Shown: positions 42,873 to 52,708 of the stretch, piece by piece
How the letters are laid out: every line of letters starts with the position of its first letter
How positions within the stretch are numbered: position 1 is the stretch's first letter
Assembly (NCBI GenBank): GCA_910585685.1
Contig: CAJUEO010000002.1
Span: 98,633-162,632 of the forward strand
DNA: 64,000 bases
DNA from: an uncultured Christensenella sp.
GTDB taxonomy: Bacteria; Bacillota; Clostridia; Christensenellales; Borkfalkiaceae
Reading direction: 5' to 3'
The notes under the pieces: model-generated
Told to the model about the DNA's origin: nothing
Database searches by the model: none
Seen by the model: only the letters and a program-made list of their open reading frames with translations
Program-made: the position numbers and the translations under genes

Positions 42873-45035
42873 TTAATTTGCTTTTTTATTCGATACCTGT
42901 TTCAAAGACAGACCTATGCGCTGCTTTTTCTTGTCGAGCGCAATAATTACTGCTTTTACCTGCTGACCGACTTTTAATACGTCGGACGGGTGTTTAATGT
43001 ATCTGTCGGTAATTTCGGAAATATGCACAAGTCCGTCCTGATGCACGCCTATATCTACAAACGCGCCGAAGTCAATTACGTTTCTTACCGTGCCGTCAAC
43101 TACCATACCGACGGACAAATCTTCAATACTGAGTATATCGCGCCTCAACTGTCTTTGAGGCAGGCTATCACGGATATCTCTGCCGGGCTTTATAAGCTCG
43201 TTTATAATATCCTTCATTGTTACCTTATCAAGCTCGCAGTATTCCGCCGCCTTATCCTCACCGTAGGTTTTGACTTTTTGCGGCAATTCCTTTAATTTGC
43301 CCTCTCTTACGTCGCTGTCGTTATAGCCGAACAGCTCGAGTAATTTTTCGGCTTTTTTGTAGGACTCGGGATGCACCGCAGTGTTATCCATAATATTTTT
43401 GCCGTCGGTAATACGAAGGAAACCGGCACACTGCTCATATGCCTTAGCTCCCAGCTTGGAAACCTTTAAAAGTTGCGAGCGCTCGGTAAACTTACCGTTT
43501 TCTTCGCGGTACGCCACAATATTTTTAGCAATTCCGGCATTGAGTCCGGCAACGTATTTTAAAAGAGAAACGCTTGCTGTATTCAAATCTACGCCTACGT
43601 TGTTTACGCAATCTTCCAAAACGCCGCCAAGCACGCTGTCAAGCCGCTTTTTGTCCATATCGTGTTGATACTGACCTACGCCAATGGATTTGGGGTCAAT
43701 TTTAATTAATTCCGCAAGGGGGTCCTGCAACCTTCTTGCAATGGAAATTGCCGAACGACGGGTCAAATCGTAGTCGGGGAATTCCTCGACGGCAAGTTTG
43801 CTTGCAGAATATACGCTGGCGCCTGCCTCGTTTACTACCGCATAAGTCACGCCGCTTACTTCCTTTAAAAGCTCGGCTACAAAAATTTCGGTTTCCTTGC
43901 TTGCGGTGCCGTTGCCGATAGAAATTATATCCACGTTATGCTTTTTGATAAGGTCTTTCATTATGACTTTTGCGCCCTCTGTATCGTTTTTCGGGGGCAC
44001 GGGATAAATTACGCCAACGTCCAAAACCTTGCCTGTTTCGTCAACTACCGCAACCTTGCAGCCCGTTCTGTATGCAGGGTCCAAGCCGAGCGTAACTTTT
44101 CCTTTTACGGGCGGCTGCAAAAGCAAGGGACGAAGATTTACTTCGAACATTTTTATTGCCTGTTCACTGGCTCTGTCCGTCAAAATTGCCCTGACCTCGC
44201 GTTCAATCGAGGGTTGAATAAGCCTGTCGTAGCCGTCGTCCGCCGCCTCTTCTATCAGTTTGGCGCAAGCTTGATTCCCGTCCATTTTTACGTATTTAAC
44301 ACAGCAAACGCGCTTAGCAATGTCGGGATTGAAATAAATTTTTGCCTTTAAAAATTCTTCCTTTTCTCCGCGGTTAATTGCAAGTATTCTGTGGTTCTTA
44401 ATTTCGGGAAGAATTTCAGAATAATCGGCATACATTGAATAAGTACCCTTTTCGTCGTCCTTAACCATTTTAACCTGCATTTCTCCGTGATTTTCCAAGA
44501 GGGTGCGCAGCTTTTTGCGGAGGTCTGCATTGTCGGAAATAATTTCGGCAATTATGTCCTTTGCACCTGCAATCGCTTCGTCGACGGAATTGACTTCCAA
44601 TTCGGCGGAAATATAGTTTTCGGCTTCCTTAAACGGGTCTGCCTCCTGCGCAAGTATAAATTCGGCAAGGGGCTGCAACCCCTTTGCAATGGCAACAGAA
44701 GCCCTCGTCTTTTTCTTTTGCTTAAAGGGACGATAGATATCTTCGACTTCCGTCATTGTCTGCGCGGCTGCTATGGCTGTTTCAATCTCTTCCGTCATTT
44801 TTTCCTGCTCGATAATTGCAGAAGCCACTTCTTCCTTGCGCTTTTGAAGGTTTTTCAAATACTCGTATCTGTCGTTGAGTTCACGGAGAACCTGATCGTC
44901 GATAGCGCCCGTCATTTCCTTGCGATAGCGCGCAATGAAGGGAATTGTATTGCCCTCGTCCAAAAGTTTTAAGATGTTCTCGACATGGTCGGGACGGAGC
45001 TTAAATTCTTCCGTCAGCTGCTGTGAAATTTCCAT
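42873..45035 (-). CDS. tex: Tex-family RNA-binding transcription accessory protein
   Basis: 720 aa. N-terminal helical domain with GNTIPFIARYRKEMTGA, the YqgF-like domain with LGLDPAYRTGCKVAVVD, a helix-hairpin-helix part (NTASVSLLKYVAGL), and a C-terminal S1 domain (GMVVDGTVRNVIDFGAFVD, approximately 640-710). Binds nucleic acid and affects transcription; broadly conserved. Starts one base before the end of the alkD-like gene region, so likely in the same transcript. Confidence 0.95.
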   Translation of the reverse strand: MEISQQLTEEFKLRPDHVENILKLLDEGNTIPFIARYRKEMTGAIDDQVLRELNDRYEYLKNLQKRKEEVASAIIEQEKMTEEIETAIAAAQTMTEVEDIYRPFKQKKKTRASVAIAKGLQPLAEFILAQEADPFKEAENYISAELEVNSVDEAIAGAKDIIAEIISDNADLRKKLRTLLENHGEMQVKMVKDDEKGTYSMYADYSEILPEIKNHRILAINRGEKEEFLKAKIYFNPDIAKRVCCVKYVKMDGNQACAKLIEEAADDGYDRLIQPSIEREVRAILTDRASEQAIKMFEVNLRPLLLQPPVKGKVTLGLDPAYRTGCKVAVVDETGKVLDVGVIYPVPPKNDTEGAKVIMKDLIKKHNVDIISIGNGTASKETEIFVAELLKEVSGVTYAVVNEAGASVYSASKLAVEEFPDYDLTRRSAISIARRLQDPLAELIKIDPKSIGVGQYQHDMDKKRLDSVLGGVLEDCVNNVGVDLNTASVSLLKYVAGLNAGIAKNIVAYREENGKFTERSQLLKVSKLGAKAYEQCAGFLRITDGKNIMDNTAVHPESYKKAEKLLELFGYNDSDVREGKLKELPQKVKTYGEDKAAEYCELDKVTMKDIINELIKPGRDIRDSLPQRQLRRDILSIEDLSVGMVVDGTVRNVIDFGAFVDIGVHQDGLVHISEITDRYIKHPSDVLKVGQQVKAVIIALDKKKQRIGLSLKQVSNKKAN

Positions 45036-45036
45036 A

Positions 45037-45708
45037 CTACCTCTTTATCTGTTTTAAATATGTTTTTTGTTCGGCGGAAAGTCTGTAACTTTCACACGCC
45101 TTTTGAATTGCCTTGTTGTGGGTCTTTTTATTAAGCGGAGTTTGCAATAAAAAGTTCACCGTGTTTTGATAATCTTTTACAAGCATTTCCGCAACAAGCC
45201 ATGCAGCAGCCATATGTACATAATAATAGTCGGTGTCTGCACGCTTAATGCTGTCAAATATGTACTCGGCGTACTCCGCTCCGCAATAATAGTGCAAAAG
45301 CGTTGTAAGCGCAAATCTTTGATAAAACTCGCTGTCGACTTTGAGATACTTTTCAATATAGGGCAAAAATTCTTCTCTATGCCGCTCGATACATTTGGGA
45401 GTAAAACAGTCGCAAGTTGCCCAATTGTCTATAAGCTTTACGCAGTAGTCAACATAGCAAATAAATTTTTCCCATTTAAGATAAGAAACCGCCGCAAGCT
45501 TTATAAAAGTAACGTCGTAATACTCGTCGGGAAAAGTTAAAATATTGTCGATTTCTCCGACATACTTTTTTGCAATCTTCCGCATTTGAGGAATTCTCAC
45601 GCCCAAGACGTTTATACTGTCGTTCTTCAAAAGCTTTTTATGAAAATCACGATACCCTTCGTCGGCATGTTCAGACAGTTCTGCCAAAAACTCGCGATAA
45701 GTAATCAT
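45037..45708 (-). CDS. DNA alkylation repair protein, AlkD-like
   Basis: 223 aa HEAT-like helical repeat protein. VLGVRIPQMRKIAKKY near the start and DNWATCDCFTPKCI in the middle; the Trp-x3-Asp in the latter matches the Trp/Asp pair of AlkD used in catalysis. AlkD excises N3- and N7-alkyl purines without base flipping. Its ATG (SD AGGAG) lies 38 bases inside the preceding glycosylase gene, so the two repair genes are coupled. Confidence 0.87.
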   Translation of the reverse strand: MITYREFLAELSEHADEGYRDFHKKLLKNDSINVLGVRIPQMRKIAKKYVGEIDNILTFPDEYYDVTFIKLAAVSYLKWEKFICYVDYCVKLIDNWATCDCFTPKCIERHREEFLPYIEKYLKVDSEFYQRFALTTLLHYYCGAEYAEYIFDSIKRADTDYYYVHMAAAWLVAEMLVKDYQNTVNFLLQTPLNKKTHNKAIQKACESYRLSAEQKTYLKQIKR

Positions 45709-46159
45709 ACCAAATCTCCTTTGTAAATCGGGTATTTGCCGGACTTGTCGACGGTAACTTTACATACGGTACGCCGATATCGGAAAAGTTTGCTTCGAAT
45801 ATCGAAAAAGCCTTACCGCCGTTAACTATTATAAAACTTATTTTGGAATTTTGCAATACCTTTTTTATATCGGCTACCTTAAAATTTTTAATAGTATCGT
45901 CTTTTGAGCCATCTATTTCACATTCTGTAACTATATCCCAAAGCGCAATGCGGCGTCTCTTTAAAAATTCTTTCTTTTCTTCAACAGTCTGCGGTACTTC
46001 GTCACCGAAAAAACCGCTTATGGTTTTCCAGAACCTGTTTTGCTTATTGCCGTAATAAAATTGTACTTGCCTGCTCTTAACCGACGGAAAACTGCCCAAA
46101 ATAAGCAACTTGCTGTTTTCGTCATAGCAGGGCTCGAAACCGCGCTTAATCTCCGACAT
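45671..46159 (-). CDS. Hypoxanthine/uracil-DNA glycosylase superfamily protein (DNA-deoxyinosine glycosylase)
   Basis: 162 aa. LILGSFPSVKSRQ (motif 1), FYYGNKQNRFWKTISGFFG and the C-terminal LPSTSPANTRF (motif 2) place it in the UDG superfamily subgroup that removes hypoxanthine from DNA. It would act on deaminated adenine. It overlaps the AlkD-like gene by 38 bases. Confidence 0.88.
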   Translation of the reverse strand: MSEIKRGFEPCYDENSKLLILGSFPSVKSRQVQFYYGNKQNRFWKTISGFFGDEVPQTVEEKKEFLKRRRIALWDIVTECEIDGSKDDTIKNFKVADIKKVLQNSKISFIIVNGGKAFSIFEANFSDIGVPYVKLPSTSPANTRFTKEIWYDYLSRVFGRTV

Positions 46160-46161
46160 AG

Positions 46162-47394
46162 TTATATGGGCTTGTCCACCGCGCCGACAAGCGAGGCAGC
46201 CTTTTTATCGTCACTGAAATTGAATTCGATTGCCGCCAGCACGTCGCTTAGCGTAACCGCTTCAATCTTTTTGACCCTGTCCTCAAAATCATATACCCGA
46301 CCGCTGTACAAAAGTTCTTTACCGAACAACAGCATCTGCGAGCTTGTACTCTCCTGCGCAAAAATCGAAGATGAAATAAGCTGTTCTTTGCCCCTTAAAA
46401 ATTCCTCTTCGGAAACCTTTTGCGTCTTTATTGCCCTAATGCAACTGTAAATTGCCTCAACGGACTGCAAGTACTTTTTTGCATTTACGCCTGCATAAAT
46501 AGACAGCGCGCCCGTTTCGGCGTATGTGGAAACGTATGAATAGACCGTGTACGCAAGCCCGAGCTCTTCCCTTACCGTCTGGAACAATCTCGAAGAAACG
46601 CCGCCGCCGAAAATTACGTTCATAATCTGCGTTGCGTCATAAAGCTCGTCGTATCTCTTTACCGTGGGAAAAGCAAGCCCGATATGCACCTGTTCAATCT
46701 CTTTACGCTTTAAAAGCGAACCGCCTGCAAGATTGACATCTATTTTGCCGCGTTTACAGCATCTGTTTTCAATCTTGGAAAAGTACTTGTCCACAAGCTC
46801 TTCGGCAAGCTTTACGTCGATGTTTCCCGCCATCGAAATTACTATATTGTCGGGAACATAGTGCTTTGACATATAATCGCTGACGTCGCTCTTCGTAAAT
46901 CCCGAAACGTTGGCTTTGGGGCCTAAAATATTCCTGCCGTAGCCGCGCTCACCGTAGAAAGCGCGTGACAACAGGTCGAGGCACAAATCGTCGGGAGTAT
47001 CCTCGTTCATATTGATTTCTTCGATTATAACGCCCTTTTCCTTGACCATTTCTTCTTCGGGGAAGGTACTTTCAAGAAAAATATCGGCAAGTATTTCAAA
47101 TGCTTCCGCAGCGTGATTTGTCGTCGATTTGGCGTAATAGCAAGTAAGGTCTTTACCTGTAAAAGCGTTCATTTGCGCACCTATTCTGTCCATTTCGTCC
47201 GAAATTTGAAAAGAAGTGCGTTTTTTCGTACCTTTGAACATCATATGTTCTATAAAATGCGAAATGCCGTCCTCTTTATCGGTTTCTACGCAAGCACCCG
47301 TGTGTACGAGAATACCCATAGTAACCGACAAAAGACCGGTCATTTGATTGACTACAAGTTGTAAACCGTTCGATAGTTTTTTATAGTGTATCAT
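46162..47394 (-). CDS. M16-family zinc peptidase (YmxG/MlpA-like)
   Basis: 410 aa. Inverted zinc motif HFIEH at residues 46-50 with the downstream Glu125/126 in GVIIEEINM; C-terminal inactive-domain repeat with GGGVSSRLFQTVREELGLAYTV. Resembles mitochondrial-processing-peptidase-like proteins of Firmicutes. Its ATG overlaps the stop of the NodB-like gene by four bases, as in the Bacillus ylxY-mlpA pair. Confidence 0.93.
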   Translation of the reverse strand: MIHYKKLSNGLQLVVNQMTGLLSVTMGILVHTGACVETDKEDGISHFIEHMMFKGTKKRTSFQISDEMDRIGAQMNAFTGKDLTCYYAKSTTNHAAEAFEILADIFLESTFPEEEMVKEKGVIIEEINMNEDTPDDLCLDLLSRAFYGERGYGRNILGPKANVSGFTKSDVSDYMSKHYVPDNIVISMAGNIDVKLAEELVDKYFSKIENRCCKRGKIDVNLAGGSLLKRKEIEQVHIGLAFPTVKRYDELYDATQIMNVIFGGGVSSRLFQTVREELGLAYTVYSYVSTYAETGALSIYAGVNAKKYLQSVEAIYSCIRAIKTQKVSEEEFLRGKEQLISSSIFAQESTSSQMLLFGKELLYSGRVYDFEDRVKKIEAVTLSDVLAAIEFNFSDDKKAASLVGAVDKPI

Positions 47395-48098
47395 TGTTCT
47401 CCTAAAATTTGGGAAATAACGGCGGTTTTCAGTCCGTTTTCTCCTATGTATTTTAATATTTCGGGCAAAGCCTCAACTGTCTGCGCCTTGGGGTGCATTA
47501 GTATAAATTCTCCCGATTTTAAATTTTTAGTTGCTCGCTGTATCAAAACGCTTACGTCTTTATCTCTCCAATCGATGGTGTCGCGCGACCACATTATTAC
47601 TTTCATTCCAAGCGAAGCGCAAGCCGCCAAAGTATTGTCGTTATACGCTCCCGACGGCGGTGCAAACAGCTCAACTTTTTTACCGCAAATCATTTCCAAC
47701 AGCTTTACGCTGGGGCGTATTTCCTCCAAATTTGCGTCATATGACATCTTTGAATGATCCTTATGGAAATAACCGTGGCTGCCGATTTCGTGTCCGCGAT
47801 TATAAATTTCGCGCACGCAGTCAACATTGTCGTCAGCCCAGCTCCCACCGATAAAAAACGTGGCTTTTGCCTCGAATTCGTCGAGAATATCGAGTATTTT
47901 TAATACGTTTTCACTGCTTTCGTAGATATTAAACGTTAATCCCACTTCGTCGTTTTCATTGTTGCCGCTCGCAAACAAATTGGGATTTTCGTAGATTACT
48001 GCTGTTGCGTTGCCGCTGTAATAGCCGACAATCGACACGGCAAGAACAACAACCATCAACGCCAAGTTAGTTAAAATTGTAAAAAGTTTGCTTTTCAA
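47391..48098 (-). CDS. Polysaccharide deacetylase-like (NodB fold) protein, first motif altered
   Basis: 235 aa with one N-terminal membrane anchor (8-28). NodB fold motifs: motif 1 reads LTFNIYES instead of TFDDG, so the catalytic Asp and the metal-binding Asp are both lost; motif 2 SHGYFH is kept; motif 3 APPSGAY replaces RPPYG; WSRDTIDW and LMHP remain. Related to YlxY-type proteins, which often carry TFN in motif 1. Activity is uncertain. Start is a TTG at 48098 with GGGGT upstream. Upstream gene of the M16 peptidase. Confidence 0.82.
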   Translation of the reverse strand: MKSKLFTILTNLALMVVVLAVSIVGYYSGNATAVIYENPNLFASGNNENDEVGLTFNIYESSENVLKILDILDEFEAKATFFIGGSWADDNVDCVREIYNRGHEIGSHGYFHKDHSKMSYDANLEEIRPSVKLLEMICGKKVELFAPPSGAYNDNTLAACASLGMKVIMWSRDTIDWRDKDVSVLIQRATKNLKSGEFILMHPKAQTVEALPEILKYIGENGLKTAVISQILGEQ

Positions 48099-48159
48099 TT
48101 AGTTTACCCCAAAATAATATTACTATTAATATAATATTACGCGAGTATGACTAACTTGA

Positions 48160-50520
48160 CTATCTCAACTTTATAAATGTAACGCCCGTTTCACCTTCAC
48201 CGTATTTTCCGAGTCTGAAACTCTCCACGCGCCTGTGCCGTTTCAGGTGTTCGGCAATAGCCGTTCTCAACTTGCCGGTACCCACACCGTGTATAACTTT
48301 TATCTCTTCAAGGTTGTCCATAACCGCCCTGTCGATAAAATTATCCACTTCTATTATAGCCTCGGGCACGGTCAGTCCCAAAACGTTAATTTCAAGCACG
48401 GGCAAAGATTTTGGCATTTGCTTAACAACTTTTATTTTCTTAGGCGCGGAGTTTTCGTTGCCGACTATCAGCAAGTCGCTTAATTTTAAGTGCATTTTTA
48501 AGCTTCCGCACACAACTTCCGCCTCACCCTTTTTCTCGTTAAACGCAGTGACCGTTCCCTTGCTTTCCATCGGCTTTACAAAAACTGTTATTCCGACTTT
48601 TATATTGCTCTGAGTTGCAGCGCAATAATCTACAACCTTTTTTTTGTCACCCTCTTCTTCAAAGGCACTATGCTCGAGTTTATTTTTAAGCGTGCGCGCG
48701 GCAATAAGATCCGCTTCTGTAAGCGTTTCCTTTTTGAAAATCTGTTCTATTTCAGCAAGCATCTCTTCCGCTTTTTCCGTTCTGTCGGCAATAATACGCC
48801 TGCTTTCGGTGCGTGCGGAACGGTTGATTTTTTCCTTTTCTCTATTGAGTTCGGTAATTTGTGCGTTTACTTTATCAAGCTTTTCCTTCCATTCACGCTC
48901 GATTTGCGAAATTTCGGCAAGCTTTCTTTCCGCCTCTATTCTGCTTTCTTCTGCTCGACGAACCACGTTTTCAAAACTACGAGCCCCGTCTGAAAGATAC
49001 AGATCGGCTTGTTGGAGTATATCACTGCTCATACCCAGCCTCCGCGCAATTGCGAGAGCGCAGCTTGCGCCGGGTAAACCTATTTTTATGCGGTAAAGCG
49101 GCTTTAACGTATCGGAATCAAACTCCATACTCGCATTTTCAATGCCGCCGACAGTATAGGCAAACTCTTTAAGCGAAGTAAAATGAGTTGTAACAATGCC
49201 CTTGGAGCCGCAATCAATTAAATGTTTGACGACAGCCTTTGCAAGAGCCTGTCCCTCGTCAGGGTTTGTTCCTCCGCCAAGCTCATCAATTAAAATAAGA
49301 CAATTTTTTGCGGCGCGGTTGCAAATATCTATTATATTCGTAATATGTGAAGAAAACGTAGATAAGCTTTCCTCTATACTTTGGCTGTCACCGATATCAC
49401 AGAATATTCCGTCAAACACGGCTACCGAACTCCCCTCCGCTGCACTAATAAACAGTCCGCATGCCGCCATAAGGCAAAACAGCCCCGTCATTTTAAGCGT
49501 TACCGTTTTACCGCCCGTATTTGCTCCGCTCAATAGCAAATAATTATAAGATGAGCCGAGCTCTAATGAAACAGGGACAACTTTATCGCGAACTATCAAC
49601 GGGTGTCTGCCCTTGATAATATTGATATAGCCCCTATCGTTTACCTTCGGCATCAAGCATTTATGCACATATCCGTATTCGGCACGGGCAAATAAACTGT
49701 CGATATACGCGAGCTTTTGCATATTTACTGTTAATTGCGCGCACATATCTCCGACGCGCTTTGAAAGTGATTTTAAAATTGCTTCAACCTCTTCGCGTTC
49801 GTCTATATATAGCGCAATAAGTTCATTGTTGAGTTCAAGAATATACTCAGGCTCTATAAAAAAAGTTGCGCCCGTCTTTGAACGATCGTGAACAAAGCCC
49901 TTGACGTGATTTTTATGTTCGGCTTTGACAGGTATAACATACCTGTCGTTTCGCATAGTGACAACGCCGTCCTGCAAAAACTCGCTGTCTTTACCGAATG
50001 AGTACTCTGAAAGTTTTTCCCTGATTCTTGAATTTAGATTTTTAATTCTGTTGCGGATACTCAAAAGTTTATCGCTTGCATTATCGCTTAATGTATCCAC
50101 CGAAATAATTTTATCGACTATGTCGCGTTCCAAATTTTCGTCAAAATAGATATCTTTAACCAAAGAACGCATTAAAACAAGTTCTTCGTCGTCGATTTTT
50201 GTTATCGAAATATAGATATTTCTCGACGACCTTAAAAGCGCGGCTATATCCAAAAGCTCTGCGCAGGTCAAAACCGAACCCTTATTAGCACGCACGAGCT
50301 CGTTGTCTACATTTCCGAAATTTTCAACCTTATTTATTCCGTAATTATACAATAACTTGTCGCACTCTTTTGTAAAATCAAGTCGTTGCCTTACTTCTTT
50401 TAAGTCTTTTGAAGGTTGACAACCCAAAATAAGCGCCTTTCCGCTATCCAACGAGCAATATTCGGAAACCGCCGACAAAATTTTATTGAGTTCAAGCTTT
50501 TCAAGACTCCTATTATCCAT
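48160..50520 (-). CDS. mutS2: MutS2 protein
   Basis: 786 aa. N-terminal core domain, ATPase with SGANTGGKTVTLKM (Walker A), LIDELGGGTNPDEG (Walker B) and THFTSLKEFA, a long coiled coil (approximately 510-610), and a C-terminal Smr domain with IHGVGTGKLR. The Smr LDLRG-type motif is INVLG here. MutS2 limits recombination and rescues collided ribosomes in Firmicutes. Confidence 0.95.
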   Translation of the reverse strand: MDNRSLEKLELNKILSAVSEYCSLDSGKALILGCQPSKDLKEVRQRLDFTKECDKLLYNYGINKVENFGNVDNELVRANKGSVLTCAELLDIAALLRSSRNIYISITKIDDEELVLMRSLVKDIYFDENLERDIVDKIISVDTLSDNASDKLLSIRNRIKNLNSRIREKLSEYSFGKDSEFLQDGVVTMRNDRYVIPVKAEHKNHVKGFVHDRSKTGATFFIEPEYILELNNELIALYIDEREEVEAILKSLSKRVGDMCAQLTVNMQKLAYIDSLFARAEYGYVHKCLMPKVNDRGYINIIKGRHPLIVRDKVVPVSLELGSSYNYLLLSGANTGGKTVTLKMTGLFCLMAACGLFISAAEGSSVAVFDGIFCDIGDSQSIEESLSTFSSHITNIIDICNRAAKNCLILIDELGGGTNPDEGQALAKAVVKHLIDCGSKGIVTTHFTSLKEFAYTVGGIENASMEFDSDTLKPLYRIKIGLPGASCALAIARRLGMSSDILQQADLYLSDGARSFENVVRRAEESRIEAERKLAEISQIEREWKEKLDKVNAQITELNREKEKINRSARTESRRIIADRTEKAEEMLAEIEQIFKKETLTEADLIAARTLKNKLEHSAFEEEGDKKKVVDYCAATQSNIKVGITVFVKPMESKGTVTAFNEKKGEAEVVCGSLKMHLKLSDLLIVGNENSAPKKIKVVKQMPKSLPVLEINVLGLTVPEAIIEVDNFIDRAVMDNLEEIKVIHGVGTGKLRTAIAEHLKRHRRVESFRLGKYGEGETGVTFIKLR

Positions 50521-50529
50521 ACTTTGATT

Positions 50530-52704
50530 TTAAACGACAGGAGAAGTGCCGTGTCCCTTGGTATAATTTTTTAAAACAGTGCGCAAATCGTCAACCGATT
50601 TGCAAACTTTAGTTATAGCTTTGCCGTCAAGCAACGTGCAGTCGCACAATATTCCCGTGCCGCACCCTCCGTTTGCCAAATCCGCACAGTTAAACACTTC
50701 AAAACGGCATTCTCCAAAAGAATATCTGCGTAACGGAAATCTTCTGCCGTTTTCATCGGTCAAAACATATTTTCCGCGTTTATCGCAAGTTTTACACTTT
50801 TTACCGAACGGACAATATATTAAATCCATAACTTTAATATTACCGCTACTCAAATAAAAAGTTTTTTGAGTTTTTAAACTTTTAATTTCGGTTTCCGTCA
50901 ACTCTTTGGAAAGACAAATATAGTTCGCTTGACAGTAATTTAAGTCGACTCGGTTAGAAATATTTAAGCCCGTACCGACAAAAAGACGGGTATTCAATTC
51001 CTCTGCAAGCTCAAACCCGTATATCCCTTCGCAATATATACCGTCGAAATTCTTGATTAAAGGAAAAAGTCTTTCTATTTCCGAACCTGTCAAATAAGGC
51101 GGCAAATATATATATTTTTCTCCGTTGAAATTTTCAGTCAGCGCCGAAATATTTTCGTCTGAACTTTCGAGCTTTAAAATAGCAATATCACAGGCAATTC
51201 CGTCAAAAGTTGTACAAATTGCTGCAATTTTTTCGTTATTTTGCTCGCAAACTTGCGGCAGAGTATAATGCGGATTGTAGCTTTTGTTGTGATTTTGCGA
51301 AATATTCAGCCAATAATCGTTATAAATTTGGCGGCGCAGAGCATTGAGTTCGGATACGGGAACAAATACCCCATCAGTTTCAAATTGCGTAAATTTAACA
51401 GTAAACGGGTATTTATCTACCTTTTTAAAACAATTTTCGTAATCATTTTTGTTCAACGGTCTATTTAATGATTCGGAAAGCTCAACTGTTCCGAAGTAAT
51501 TTTTTCCGTTTACTGTAACTTGCGCCTTTTCACCCACCATAAACCGCGCGGAAACCGTCAATGAAATGAGCCGTTTTTTGTTCAACAGCCGAGCATTTAA
51601 AGCCGTATCAGTCGTAACAAAAAGTTTATCCCCGTTTTTTAAACGTGTTGCTGAAGAAACAACGATATTCGACCCGATTTTATTTAAAAATTTCGCACCC
51701 CCGACTTCTTTTCCTTCGCGCAGAACCTTAAAGTAGTCTCCTACAACAAAATTTTGATTACTCTCGCAAATGTATTTGCCATTTGAAACCTTGACGGCGC
51801 CGACATATTCACCTATATGTCCCTGAACTGCAGAAGATAAAAAGCTTTTATCCTGCCCCCAGGCAAGGCCCTTTGTATAATTCCCACGATTATAAGTGCG
51901 CTTTAAGTCGCTCAAATCGTTTTTTTGAGGTTTGCCGTCTAAAATAGCGCGGTAATATTTTACCGCAGCTGATACATATTCCGCGCGGCGCATTCTACCC
52001 TCGATTTTGAACGAAACAACACCGCAATCCAGCAATTTTTCTATATTTTCCCCGACGGATAAGTCGGAAAGCGACAATTTATATGATAAATCCTCAAATC
52101 CCTCTCTATCTATCGAGTAACGCTTTCTGCAGGGCTGTTTACACCTTCCACGATTACCGCTATTACCGCCGCCAAACGACGACATATAACATTGCCCAGA
52201 AAAACAGGTGCAAAGCGCGCCCTGTACAAAAACTTCGGTTTCAATTATTTCCGCAATAGCCTTTATATCCGAAATATCAGTTTCTCGAGCCAAAATAACG
52301 CGCGAAAAACCCATTTTCTTTGCAAATTTTGCGCCATAAACGTTACAAATACCTGCCTGCGTAGATAAATGAAGAACAATTTCCGGAAAATTATCTTTAA
52401 TAAATTTGCCCAAAAAGACGTCCGAAACAATAAACGCGTCCGCACCCAAATTCCAAGCAGAAAGTGCAGTTTGCAAAAACTCGTCCACCTCACTGTCTTT
52501 AACAAGCGTATTCATTGCTACATAAACTTTAACGCCGAAAGCATGACAGTATGCCGCTGCCTCTGAAAAGCTTTCAAAGTCAAAGTTTTCGGCAGAGCTT
52601 CTTGCAGAATATTGTTTAAGCCCCAAGTAAACGGCATTCGCACCGGCATTTACAGCCGCAATTAAACTGCTTTTATCTCCGACAGGGGCTAATATTTCAG
52701 ACAT
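50530..52704 (-). CDS. U32-family protein (RlhA/TrhP-like hydroxylation factor)
   Basis: 724 aa from the ATG at 52704, placed right after the HAD stop; the ATG 18 bases upstream overlaps the HAD gene and neither has a clear ribosome site. U32 core with EILAPVGDKSSLIAAVNAGA, and the Cys-rich stretch CTCFSGQC...CKQPC that should hold an iron-sulfur cluster, followed by a DUF3656-like domain and a C-terminal part with CPFGKKCKTC. Relatives hydroxylate 23S rRNA C2501 or tRNA U34; older annotation as peptidase or collagenase is doubtful. Confidence 0.88.
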   Translation of the reverse strand: MSEILAPVGDKSSLIAAVNAGANAVYLGLKQYSARSSAENFDFESFSEAAAYCHAFGVKVYVAMNTLVKDSEVDEFLQTALSAWNLGADAFIVSDVFLGKFIKDNFPEIVLHLSTQAGICNVYGAKFAKKMGFSRVILARETDISDIKAIAEIIETEVFVQGALCTCFSGQCYMSSFGGGNSGNRGRCKQPCRKRYSIDREGFEDLSYKLSLSDLSVGENIEKLLDCGVVSFKIEGRMRRAEYVSAAVKYYRAILDGKPQKNDLSDLKRTYNRGNYTKGLAWGQDKSFLSSAVQGHIGEYVGAVKVSNGKYICESNQNFVVGDYFKVLREGKEVGGAKFLNKIGSNIVVSSATRLKNGDKLFVTTDTALNARLLNKKRLISLTVSARFMVGEKAQVTVNGKNYFGTVELSESLNRPLNKNDYENCFKKVDKYPFTVKFTQFETDGVFVPVSELNALRRQIYNDYWLNISQNHNKSYNPHYTLPQVCEQNNEKIAAICTTFDGIACDIAILKLESSDENISALTENFNGEKYIYLPPYLTGSEIERLFPLIKNFDGIYCEGIYGFELAEELNTRLFVGTGLNISNRVDLNYCQANYICLSKELTETEIKSLKTQKTFYLSSGNIKVMDLIYCPFGKKCKTCDKRGKYVLTDENGRRFPLRRYSFGECRFEVFNCADLANGGCGTGILCDCTLLDGKAITKVCKSVDDLRTVLKNYTKGHGTSPVV

Positions 52705-52708
52705 AGTA

